NCBI GenBank assembly: GCA_023634235.1 | Contig: JAMKCF010000019.1 | Coordinates: 4,030,001 to 4,094,000, forward strand | Reading direction: 5' to 3' | DNA from: Pisaster brevispinus | Taxonomy: Eukaryota; Echinodermata; Asteroidea; Forcipulatida; Asteriidae | DNA: 64,000 nucleotides | Shown here: positions 55,160 through 64,000 of the stretch, piece by piece | How the letters are laid out: each line of letters begins with the position of its first letter | Numbering within the stretch: position 1 is the stretch's first letter | Position numbers and translations under genes: made by a program | Notes under the pieces: model-generated | Database searches by the model: none | Told to the model about the DNA's origin: nothing | What the model saw: only the letters and a program-made list of their open reading frames with translations

Positions 55160-55364
55160 ATGGCTGCCCAGGTTATCCACCCTCTCTTGTTTCGCCAAGG
55201 TGGAGTAGATGAACCATCCAGCTGAGATGTCCTTCAACTAGGATGGAAATGACCACCGAGGGCATTGGACAGGGATCTTGACTTCTTTGTGGAGTCCAGA
55301 CATTCATGATGACTGCCGTCCACATGATTTGGCTGAGACGCAGTTTGGAGGAACAGTTCTCAAA
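55160..55364 (+). other. Exon-like block with acceptor and donor
   Basis: TTTTTCTTTTTCAG precedes ATGGCTGCCCAGG, and CTCAAAG|GTAAAAC ends the block. The ATG frame reads MAAQVIHPLLFRQGGVDEPS and stops after 22 codons. A preceding acceptor (CCTCCTGCAG near 55,047) suggests another small exon. It may belong to the same transcript as the tandem exons downstream. Confidence 0.35.
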
Positions 55365-56245
55365 GGTAAAACATTCTCCTGAATAAAAGTCAGCGACTGA
55401 TATAATGGGATTGTTGCTGTTAATCTCTATATTCTCTTAACATCAATACACAACAGGTGTTATATTTGCTTCTTGTCCAGCTGCCTAAGTGGTGCCTCAA
55501 AATGTTCCTTGTCACTTTCAACCGACAGGGATTATCATAATAGTCAGCCCTCACAGTCGAGATGTCTAAATTACTTGACTCTTCAGTGATGAGGTTTGAC
55601 ACAGGTTGAGGATTCTGATAAGATCCGATCATGATGAGTTAAAACTAACCTGTAGTTGATCATATCAACAACTTCAACCCTCACATGTCTTGAGAAGTAA
55701 CAATAAAGAGACATGACATAACACATTAGAAAACGATACCTGTAGGGCTCAGTTTAGCCACTAGCCTGATGTACAAACATTGAGGGTGTTGAGGGATAGT
55801 CAAACCTGCTTCTGAAGTAGCCCTTAGAGGCTAATAAAAACATGATGGAACCTCTACTTGTGTGAAACTTTATATTTTCATGGAAATATTACACAAGAAT
55901 CAGTCAAGAGTCAATGTGAGCCTTGTCATTCTGCAGGCCTTTTCAAACACGGGTTCTGTGGTGGTGGAAAGATTTTGGGAACGTACCTTAGCAAGCTTCA
56001 CGTTAAACCGAAATATCAAGACAAATTAGCTTTTGGTAATTTGCATGCCATTTCCTGGAGTGCACATAGTTTCATTCTGAGAGCTCACTGATGCTGTCAT
56101 TGTTCTGTTTATGTTTTTTTATTTGAAGTATTAAAAAATCTGAAGATAAAACCAAATTATCTAAACCTAACTGTTTTGATAATGGGCATGTTCGCATGGG
56201 CCCAACACTAAATTTTACAAATTGTGTAATTTGTTTGTGTTGCAG

Positions 56246-56336
56246 TCAGGCTTAGCATCTCCAAAGACATCTACCCGTCAACAAGTAGATGTCCCAGACC
56301 AGCCTATGATAAAGGAGCTGCACTCTCCAGAAAAAG
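56246..56336 (+). CDS. Tandem exon unit 1 of 4 (91 nt)
   Basis: TTTGTGTTGCAG ends at 56,245 and the donor AAAAAG|GTGAAC follows 56,336. In phase 0 the exon reads SGLASPKTSTRQQVDVPDQP then MIKELHSPEK plus one base, with no stop. The length is not divisible by three, so including two copies would shift the frame; mutually exclusive use would preserve it. The peptide family is unknown. Confidence 0.45.
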
Positions 56337-56918
56337 GTGAACTCCCCGAAAGCATACTTTATTATTTACCTCTGGTCCCAAATGGAGCTCTGTAACAATT
56401 CTGCAGAACGCATATTTCATCTCTGTCATTAAACAAATTAATATTAATCATTTTCATGTAGCATTACAGTTCTTTCCAAGATGTTTGTATGTTTGGCAAT
56501 CATGTCAAAGTTGACATGTTCCAATGTGTTTTTTCTTCTTTGGGTTTTGAATTTTTTTGGAATGGTAGTTTACAAAGCTTTACCAAAATATATCCAGAAA
56601 AATTCTCAGCTGTTGGTAAATATTTAAATTGTGCATGCCTTTTGCTATATAAGTTTCACACCATCACTATTACTCAAGAGAACTTTTGGGGGCAATTGAC
56701 TCCCCCCTCCCGAATTACCGCTGCTTGTTTATAATTTCAATAATCAAAATATTCCTGTTGTGCACCAACCATTTTGTTGATGCATGCAATGTTTTATTTT
56801 CAATTTTTGTGTGTGAAAAGTATTGAAAAATTGTAAGGTAAATCCTTACCTGTTTTACCTGTGGATATTGTATTGAGACACTGACTGTTGCAAATTGTGT
56901 GATTAGTTTGTGTTGCAG

Positions 56919-57009
56919 TCAGGCTTACCATCTCAGAAGACATCTACCCGTCAACAAGTAGGTGTTCAAGACCAGCCTAACATGATGGAGCTGCACTTTC
57001 CAGTAAAAG
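56919..57009 (+). CDS. Tandem exon unit 2 of 4 (91 nt)
   Basis: It has the same length, acceptor (TTTGTGTTGCAG) and donor type (AAAAG|GTGATT) as unit 1. In phase 0 it reads SGLPSQKTSTRQQVGVQDQP then NMMELHFPVK plus one base, again open. Changes are at both synonymous and replacement positions. Confidence 0.45.
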
Positions 57010-57273
57010 GTGATTTCCCAACAAGTTTTTAATAGTTACCGGTATCTCTGGTCCCAATTGGAGCTCGGTGATAATTGTTTATCGCTGTTCTGGTTTTAAG
57101 AAATAAGTTAATGTCATTCATTTTCTGGTAGCGATAAACAGTTCATTCAAAGATGTCGGTATGTGAGGAAATCATTTCAGAGTTGACAGGTTCTTGTAAG
57201 GTTCCTTAATAGGAAGCTTCATGTTAAACCGAAATACCAATAATTTGTGTGGAGGAATTTGTTTGTGTTTCAG

Positions 57274-57359
57274 TCGGGCTTAGCATCTCCAAAGACAACT
57301 ACCCATCACGAAGTAGATGTCCAAGACCAGTTTGTATAGTAGATGCACGCCAGTTAAAG
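57274..57359 (+). pseudogene. Tandem exon unit 3 of 4 (86 nt, stop-containing)
   Basis: The acceptor TTTGTGTTTCAG and donor TTAAAG|GTGAAC are kept. The phase-0 frame SGLASPKTTTHHEVDVQDQF ends in a stop one codon later, and a 5-nt deletion shortens the exon. Confidence 0.5.
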
Positions 57360-57802
57360 GTGAACTCCCAAAAAGTGAATTCCAAACTTAACACCCTGTC
57401 CTAAATAAAACTGTGCAGATTGTCTGTGTTGTCAGTCATTTTCTTGTAGCATTGCTATTCATTCAAATATGTTTGTATGCTTGACAATCATTTCAGAATT
57501 GACAGGTTGGGTTGTGGATTTTGTGTGAGAGGTTTGACAGATTTTGGGAAGGTGCCTTCGGAAGCTTTGTGTCAAACAAAAATATCAAACAAATCTTGGT
57601 TTTTGGAAATTTAAATTGTGCACTCAAGAGAGTTTACTGATAAACCATTTTGTTACTACTTGAAATGTTTTCTCATCATTTGTTTACAGTTGATTGAAAG
57701 TAAGGAAATAAGAATCAGAAGGATAAAACCAAGTTTTCTAAACCCCACTATTTTTAAAATGGTTAGATGTTGTTAAAATTGTTGAATTTGTTCATTTTGC
57801 AG

Positions 57803-57881
57803 TCAGGCTTAGCATCTTCAAAGACATCTTGATGTCCAATACCAGCCTATGAGATGTAGTAGCTCCAATCTACACTAAAAG
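57803..57881 (+). pseudogene. Tandem exon unit 4 of 4 (79 nt, stop-containing)
   Basis: The acceptor TTCATTTTGCAG and donor AAAAG|GTGAAT are kept. The phase-0 frame stops after SGLASSKTS, and 12 nt are missing relative to unit 1. Confidence 0.5.
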
Positions 57882-58216
57882 GTGAATAAGCCCTATTGTT
57901 TACCCCTGCTCCCAAACGGAGCTCTGTAATAGTTATGCAATGAAAGGAGAAAACGAGTCAGTAGCTTCAATAACAATCTACGCGTTCAACTTTCTGACAG
58001 TAAAGTACTAAGGTCTTGTTTTAACAAACTGTCAAAATCAAGTAAAAGAAAAACCAATCATGACTAAAAATTATCAAACTGTTGCAAAAACTGATACTAA
58101 AAACTGACACAAAAATGTATTACTAACCCTGTTTTTAATTATCCCATTAAGGCATTTTTCATATTGCAATTGTTAGCTTGCATGCAATTTTCTTATCTGT
58201 AAACTTGACCTTTCAG

Positions 58217-58317
58217 AGCCAGAGGTGCAGCTTAGTAGTTCCCTGAAATCAAATGCAGATGGAATCACCACTACTGACATGAAGGCTACAGGGCATGAAG
58301 GAGAGCAATGCGTATGA
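58217..58317 (+). CDS. Candidate terminal coding exon in duplication copy 2
   Basis: CTTGACCTTTCAG ends at 58,216. Entered in phase 1, as unit 1 or 2 would leave it, the frame reads EPEVQLSSSLKSNADGITTT then DMKATGHEGEQCV and stops at 58,315-58,317. The donor found in copy 1 is lost here (GTATGA instead of GTAAGC). The homologous copy 1 frame is closed at once, so coding status rests on this copy only. Confidence 0.35.
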
Positions 58318-58541
58318 AAACATCAGTGGCATCAAAAGACATCCTAACGAGGTTCATCGAGGGATAATGAATGAACAACCAGAAAGTTTGTTGTCATCAA
58401 CAGTAAGATATTTTAGATGTGTGTTAGTTAAAAGTTTTATGTTTTTGTAATCGTCGTATAGTGGGCTGTTTTGGAGCACTGTACAATTAACATTCTTGTA
58501 AATAAGTACACCATTGCAAGCAAGCACATACGCGCTTTTTT

Positions 58542-59222
58542 TGCGCTGTGAAATTGGCGATCTTAGAGCCTTGGTGGTGCGGCGTTCCGATATGGTGGTG
58601 CGACGTTTCGATTTGGTGGTGCGGCGTTCCGATTTGGTGGTAGGGCGTTCCGATTTGGTGGTGCGGCGTTCCGATTTGGTGGTGCGGCGTTCCGATTTGG
58701 TGGTGCGGCGTTCCGATTTGGTGGTGCGGCGTTCCGATTTGGTGGTGCGGCGTTTCGATTTGGTAGTGCGGCGATTCGGAATCGATGGTGGTAGAAACAC
58801 GGAAAAATTCCGAATAGTGAAAGGGACCTGGACACTTGCACGTGGCTTGTGGGGTCCTACTTCCGGCCGGGGTGACAGTCGGTGGTTGATCTTAAAGGTG
58901 CATCAGGCTCCTCAGCGGGTAGGATGGTTCTGGTGTGATCACAATCGGTTGACTAACGGGAGTAGTCCCTAGTCTAGGCCGTGGGGCTAGTGGACCGCGT
59001 TACTACAGTAGGGGACTGCCTCGGGGACTAGTTCGCCTTGGGGTGGCGGACCGGACCCTTCCTAATGGGAGGTGCAATGGCCCTGACGATCTGGAAAGCG
59101 TGATGGGGCTGGTATCCTGGAACCTGCACGTTGGTGGCCCTGCTTTTAACTAATCGACCAGGATGTTTTTGGCAAAATTTAAAACTGACTGAAATAAAAT
59201 GCTTGCGATGGTGTACTTATAA
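58542..59222 (+). ncRNA. Candidate structured RNA: 21-bp repeats plus GC-rich conserved core (copy 2)
   Basis: It has the same organisation as 11,208-11,826: the conserved leader, nine full 21-bp repeats instead of six, and a core at about 58,806-59,222 with three substitutions relative to copy 1. The four stems listed for copy 1 are present unchanged. The variable base in GACTTGTTCGCC/GACTAGTTCGCC lies just outside the 7-bp stem. AATAAA is at 59,193-59,198. A one-base indel in the GGAAAA(A)TTCC run shifts the open frame relative to copy 1, which argues against coding. Confidence 0.5.
58573..58779 (+). repeat. 21-bp tandem repeat, 9 full copies plus a partial
   Basis: The unit is the same as at 11,240. 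Variants here include CGACGTTTCGATTT, GGTGGTAGGGCG and a first unit ending GATAT. The copy number differs from copy 1, so the repeat changes length while the adjacent core does not. Confidence 0.95.
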
Positions 59223-59456
59223 AATATTTTGTATTTTTAATTACAATATTAAAGTCCATTTTGAGATGACTTTTAATCAATCACCTTAGATTCCTAAGCA
59301 ATACTTATCAAGAACTGTATGTTCTGTATTGATACTGTTTGTGATGTTAAACTTTATCAGTTGTGTACACAGTAACTTTGATGTGGTAGTTTTTGCCCTC
59401 GAATAAGTATATATTGTTTTAAAATTTTGGTTATGATCGCGATTGTGTTAAGTACA

Positions 59457-62400
59457 GAAACGAGGCTGCTGCAGACAGATTGGAGCGCAAAGAAACGAGG
59501 CTGCTGCAGACGGATTGGAGCGTGAGCCGTGCGAACATAGAGTCATCGCGCATTAAGATTGCGGCAGCTATCAGAATTTCCTTTCGTATACAGAGAGGAT
59601 GTTATTGTTAAAATGCACTGGGTCGTCTCATCACTATTTTCCCAAAGACAAATTAGATGTTAGAAAAATTAACAACTAACTAGAATATAATTATCTTTTA
59701 CATGAAAAAAATGTATACTAGGTTAAAAAAACATATAGTTAAACACACAAAACAGGCTAGGCAGGGGGGTGTGGGGGTTTGGTGGGGAGAATAATTCAAG
59801 TTTTCATTTTGTTTGAAAATTCTGACAGATGGACAAGTAACAAGATTATGACATTACAAAGACACAAAGTTACAGAGCTGGGTGATCACACAAGGAATAC
59901 ATAATGAATAATTAAGTTTGTATACAACATACCATTTATTGAAAATAAAAGTATTTGACTTGGGCTTTGCTGACAAAGTCTGTCATTACAAAATAACATA
60001 CTATGATTAATTTGTTAACATTGAATTGAATCTCACTACTAACATCTGAAGTTCTATGGTTTGATTAAAATTACTAAAACAAATGAACACATTACAAAGC
60101 AGCATAGTGGTATTTTAATGAGAAGATGAATTACAATTTATGAACTAAAAAATACGATAAAGCATGATAAAATATTTCCATTGCACATAACACTTGTTAC
60201 AATCAACATCAATCCATTCAAAATGTTTTCTACTACAGACATATGTCCTGATAAAAAGGAACTTGTCACAATTGTAACTAAACAAATAATTCAATAATCG
60301 TTTACATGTACATTACAAAAAGAGTTTCATAATGTTCATGAATTTGACAATAAATACATGATAAATGTAATGTAGTGTCTCCTACTAACATTCTATAACA
60401 AAAATAGGTTTAGAATTATAACTTATAAATGTTATTTAACTTCATTTGACATTAACATAGCTAATCAACACCGATTTGTTTTCCTTAGTATATCCCGAAA
60501 TACAAAAAGGCAAGTTCTTCATTATTATTAGGTTATAAGACAAATCCTATTATTTTGTTACTTCAGTTATCTGCAATCGATGTAAATATTTTTAAATTGA
60601 CTAATATGTTTATAGGATAGGTTTTAAAAATATAAGTTAATGAATTGACATGAATCTAACAAGTGTGTGTTGTAAAATTGAATAACTATACACATTTGAC
60701 AGCACTAACTACATATCAAAATGAGTTTTAAAGACTAACTTAAACATAACAATGTTACAAATAACAATGATAGGCTGACAACAAACTGTCATGTTTATTT
60801 AAGCTAACACATGGTTAATATTGTACATTTTTATTTAAAGATAACAATAATGTTCATCTAATAAAATCACATGTGTAGGGGTAACAGGAACTAAACAATT
60901 TATCTCTGCTAACAATTTGTTTTGATTGTTAGTTCCACGGACATGAAGTCATCGCGCGTTGAAGATATTGCGACCAATATCAACGTTTATGTTTTTGATG
61001 TCGTTTTCGTTTGTCCACACAACCCGTGAAAATGCAATGGAATGTACTGTTAATATTTTATCTCTGCATAAATCACAAGAATATGACAATACAATACTGG
61101 GGCTTTGTTGACAACCATATCTGTTTCACAAAATAACTTATGGTTGATCTGTTGAAAATCAAACTTAAAGATTACTAACACAAATGACCACAATTTAAGC
61201 TAGCATACTAGTATTTTAACCAGTAGAGAAAATTACAATATATAATACTATGCAGTTTGTCTAACAGTTAATGAACTTCACATTAAGGTTCTGTAGTGTC
61301 TCCTACAAACAGTCAGTAAATAAAGTAAATTCTGAATTAAAATGTATCAATTATATTCAAATGAAATGACATTTAACATACCCTACGATGAGTTTTCTTA
61401 TGACAAGGGTTATGCTTTTAGTTATAGTACAGGTTTTAACCTTTTGCAAATTGTGTGCTTGTGTTGCTTCAGTTTAATTAAAATGACAGTGTCGTAAAGA
61501 AAATGATAAATTGATTAAAACTTTTCTGACATTTAGCAAAAAAATATACTTATTACTCATTAATTTATTTGATTCTAACAAGTCTGTAGTTTAAATTATG
61601 AATAAATTTGAATGACTCTACATTTTACAATTACTGATAATGTACATGCAAAAGGTTATTTACATGAAATAAGTTTTCTCAGCTAACTTCAACATAAAAA
61701 ATGTTAAAATTAACAATGATAATATTTAGGCTGTCAATATTAATAAGAAACAGCAAATTAACAGAATGTTAATCCCATGAAATCAATGGTACAGCTAATG
61801 GGTGAGATTAATGAAATTAATGTTGGGGATTGGGGCCCGCTTTAAGGCCAATGACAGAATAACAAATAAGAAATTAGTAAAGTAGTATTGATGGAATTTA
61901 GTTGATAATTATTAGAAAAGGTTAGACCACTAAAGTTGGGGGTTCTTTTGGGTTCAAGCTCTTTTACATAGGTCAGGCCTACACATATATTAACACTTTC
62001 TGTTTTACTAACTTAAATAAAAACTATTACTAGTACAATCAGTGAGCGTATGACAGGCCTACATGTAGTTAGTATGTTTTATTTTATGTGAAACAAGTTG
62101 TAGCAGTAAGTGGCTAGTTCTATGGTATAAGTTGTATCTATATAGACATAGTACATGTAAACTTACCCTTTTTCATTACTTATGATTTAAAAGAAATCTC
62201 AATGAAAAACCAAATTTTAACAGTTTAATTTATCTAACATTTCTTATATTCTCATATTATTACAATGCTAACAAGATCATTTATTATGGTGCTATTATAT
62301 AAGTTACAGGAAAATAATAATTTGAAATTCTAATATGTGTGGCTTGAGGGTCAAACGCAAACCTCAAGTGGTAATTTAATAAATAAAACAAAATAAAAAA

Positions 62401-62852
62401 TTAATGCTGTTATTTCAAGGAAATTACTACTACAAATGTTTTCAGGTCATGAAATATCTATTGGAAAATTTATTGTTGGAAATTAACCATGTAATATTAT
62501 CTTTATTTTATTTTGTGCAGCACTAACACAAATTTGAACTCTTGTCTTTGTTAAAAACAACTTAACCCATCTGATTGTGTAAATTAGTTTATAAGCCAAA
62601 TTTAATAAAATAAAGAATTCGTGGAGTAATAATGTATAACTTAAGAATTAATCTTAGTTTATGTAATAAAACTGAAAGGGTTACACAAAAGTGCGAAATG
62701 GACTATTAATCACGAGTCCATAAAATCTTGAGTAACGTCGGTGAAAGGAAATATTTTATATTGGTTTTTAAGAAACGGGCGCTGCAGAGATTGAATGTAT
62801 TTTACACGCGGTCAATGAATCCATTACGCTGTCGCAAAATAGCAGCCTCGCT
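59457..62852. mobile_element. Candidate TIR-bounded AT-rich element within duplication copy 2
   Basis: AAACGAGGCTGCTGCAGAC occurs twice in tandem (59,458 and 59,495), and AAAATAGCAGCCTCG occurs near 62,836. The interior is AT-rich without ORFs and contains a third relative of GAAGTCATCGCGCGTTGAAG at about 60,946. See copy 1 for the alternative reading. Confidence 0.35.
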
Positions 62853-63056
62853 TTAGTAAGGTATCGTTTCGTACTTATACTGGGAAAATAAAGAAATGAG
62901 TACATGTATATCTATTTAGAAGCAAATGTAATTTAATCAGTGTGTATAAAGATCAGAATGATCCAACATTTTTATTTTGGCAATAGAATAAATAAATAAA
63001 GTTGCAGTAATGTTTGATATTGTAAAACCACTTAAATTATATTTAAGAAATATTAA

Positions 63057-63458
63057 TTTAAAGGCAGGGTATACTTTTGGTCATTTTCAAAGACCAGTAT
63101 CCTCACTTGGTGTATCCCAACATGTGAATAAAGTAACAAACCTGTGGAAATTTGGGCTCAATTGGTCATCAAAGTTGCAAGTAAATAATGAAAGAAATAA
63201 AAGCCCATAGAAATGTTTGCTTTTGGATGCCTGAGAAAGGCTTCATGCATGAAGCCTTTCTCAAATTCAAATTTTGGGGTGAAAATAGTACTTCTTTCTC
63301 TAAAACAACATTACTTCATAAGGTGGGGGGGGGGGGGTTCGTTTCCAACAATGTATTATACAATCAATCAACTGCTCTCCTGTGCTCTTTACTTAATATG
63401 AGTTTTGATGTCATTAACTTGTAGAGTAATTACCAAAAGTACAACCTGCCTTAAAGTT
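63057..63458. mobile_element. Palindromic MITE with TTTAAAGGCAGG ends
   Basis: TTTAAAGGCAGGGTATACTT at 63,057 is mirrored by AAGTACAACCTGCCTTAAAG ending at 63,458. The centre is a perfect 32-bp palindrome at 63,232-63,263 (TGAGAAAGGCTTCATG and its complement). I recall this family as common in sea-star genomes. The open frames across it are by-products. Confidence 0.85.
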
Positions 63459-63540
63459 AAGAATATTTTTATCCAAGATGAATATGTATCAATAAAATGG
63501 CGGTGGAAAGTGGTAGCGCCCTCTAGAAGTAGCCAGAGGA

Positions 63541-64000
63541 AATTTTAAAACTACATTAACCTGTGAATATTTAACTGTATAAAAAGCACTTGCATTGCAA
63601 GCATTGTGTAGTCTACAAGGGTTCTCATGATAGGAATTGAAATAAATAGTATGTTTTATACTCTGATGGAGTAAACTGAAGAGGGGGGTGTTGGCTTTCT
63701 ACGAGAATGCAGAATTTTGAACCTGCTTTATGGGAATAATGAGTGTTTCTGTATGTTAGAAAGCATTACAACGTAGAAATGGTGTATTTTGTTAATATTA
63801 GGACAATCTTGAGTGTAGTTTTAATTATTTAGTAAATTTTAATGTTAAACTTCTTATTTAAGGCTTGTAGTCTTTAGTTTTCCCTGCTAAGTACATTTGG
63901 TTTAATTATTTTAAGGTTTGTAGTCGTTAGTTTTACCTGCTAAGTACATTTGGTTTAATTATTTTAAGGTTTGTAGTCTTTAGTTTTACCTGCCAAGTAC
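63541..64000. other. Unassigned; short direct repeat at the window end
   Basis: TTTAATTATTTTAAGGTTTG followed by TAGTCNTTAGTTTTACCTGC repeats near 63,860, 63,900 and 63,960 with a period of about 60 bp, cut off by the window edge. Confidence 0.7.

Larger units (their letters stand above)
58140..63540 (+). repeat. Large duplicated segment, copy 2
   Basis: It is colinear with 10,440-14,860. An internal duplication (about 60.0-60.9 kb against 61.1-61.7 kb, for example GTAGTGTCTCCTAC at 60,374 and 61,294) accounts for most of the extra length, together with a MITE at 63,057-63,458. Confidence 0.85.

Noticed and set aside
58514..58972. 152-codon plus-strand ORF running from the 21-bp repeat into the conserved core
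   Set aside because: A one-base indel puts copy 1 in a different frame right after the repeat, so the shared nucleotides do not encode a shared protein.

Overview
This is eukaryotic genomic DNA: AT-rich, intron-like and dense in small transposons, with very little protein-coding sequence. The best-supported genes are two secreted C-type lectins of the kind that is abundant in marine deuterostomes. Several repeat families here are ones I associate with sea-star and other echinoderm genomes: palindromic MITEs (short non-autonomous DNA transposons), tRNA-headed SINEs and a CR1/L2-like LINE. I infer an echinoderm, probably a sea star. That is inference; there is no species-diagnostic marker in the window.

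Layout. 1-6.4 kb: a hAT-like MITE, the end of a LINE, and exon-like blocks flanked by good splice signals, two or three of them repeated copies of each other. 5.2-10 kb: a succession of tandem repeats. These are a 68-bp array, a 30-bp array, a diverged array of about 100 bp, and seventeen copies of a 53-bp unit that each carry a perfect CArG box, followed by looser relatives of the same core. 10.4-14.9 kb: first copy of a large duplicated segment. 15.6-21.6 kb: tRNA-like SINE pieces, then a TTAGGG-rich satellite field split cleanly by a 3.1-kb DNA transposon with a TA target duplication. 22-30 kb: mostly unassigned DNA, with one candidate coding exon and a LINE tail. 30.4-37.9 kb: the two tandem lectin genes with related 3' UTRs; foldback MITE copies flank the first. 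38-54 kb: LINE tails, SINEs, MITEs, a strong 43-bp hairpin, poly-C duplications and a diverged repeat array. 54-58.3 kb: candidate exons, including four tandem copies of one exon. 58.1-63.5 kb: second copy of the large duplicated segment.

How the parts relate. The two lectins form a recent tandem pair and probably act as secreted sugar-binding proteins. The large duplication (about 10.4-14.9 kb and 58.1-63.5 kb) is the most unusual structure. Its flanks have drifted by roughly 10-15 percent or more and carry indels, but a GC-rich core of about 420 nt, sitting between a 21-bp coding-like repeat and an AATAAA signal, differs at only three positions. Its reading frame is not conserved while its nucleotides are, and it contains several short stems. 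I propose it as a candidate structured RNA element. Everything else is best read as repeat-driven intergenic or intronic sequence.
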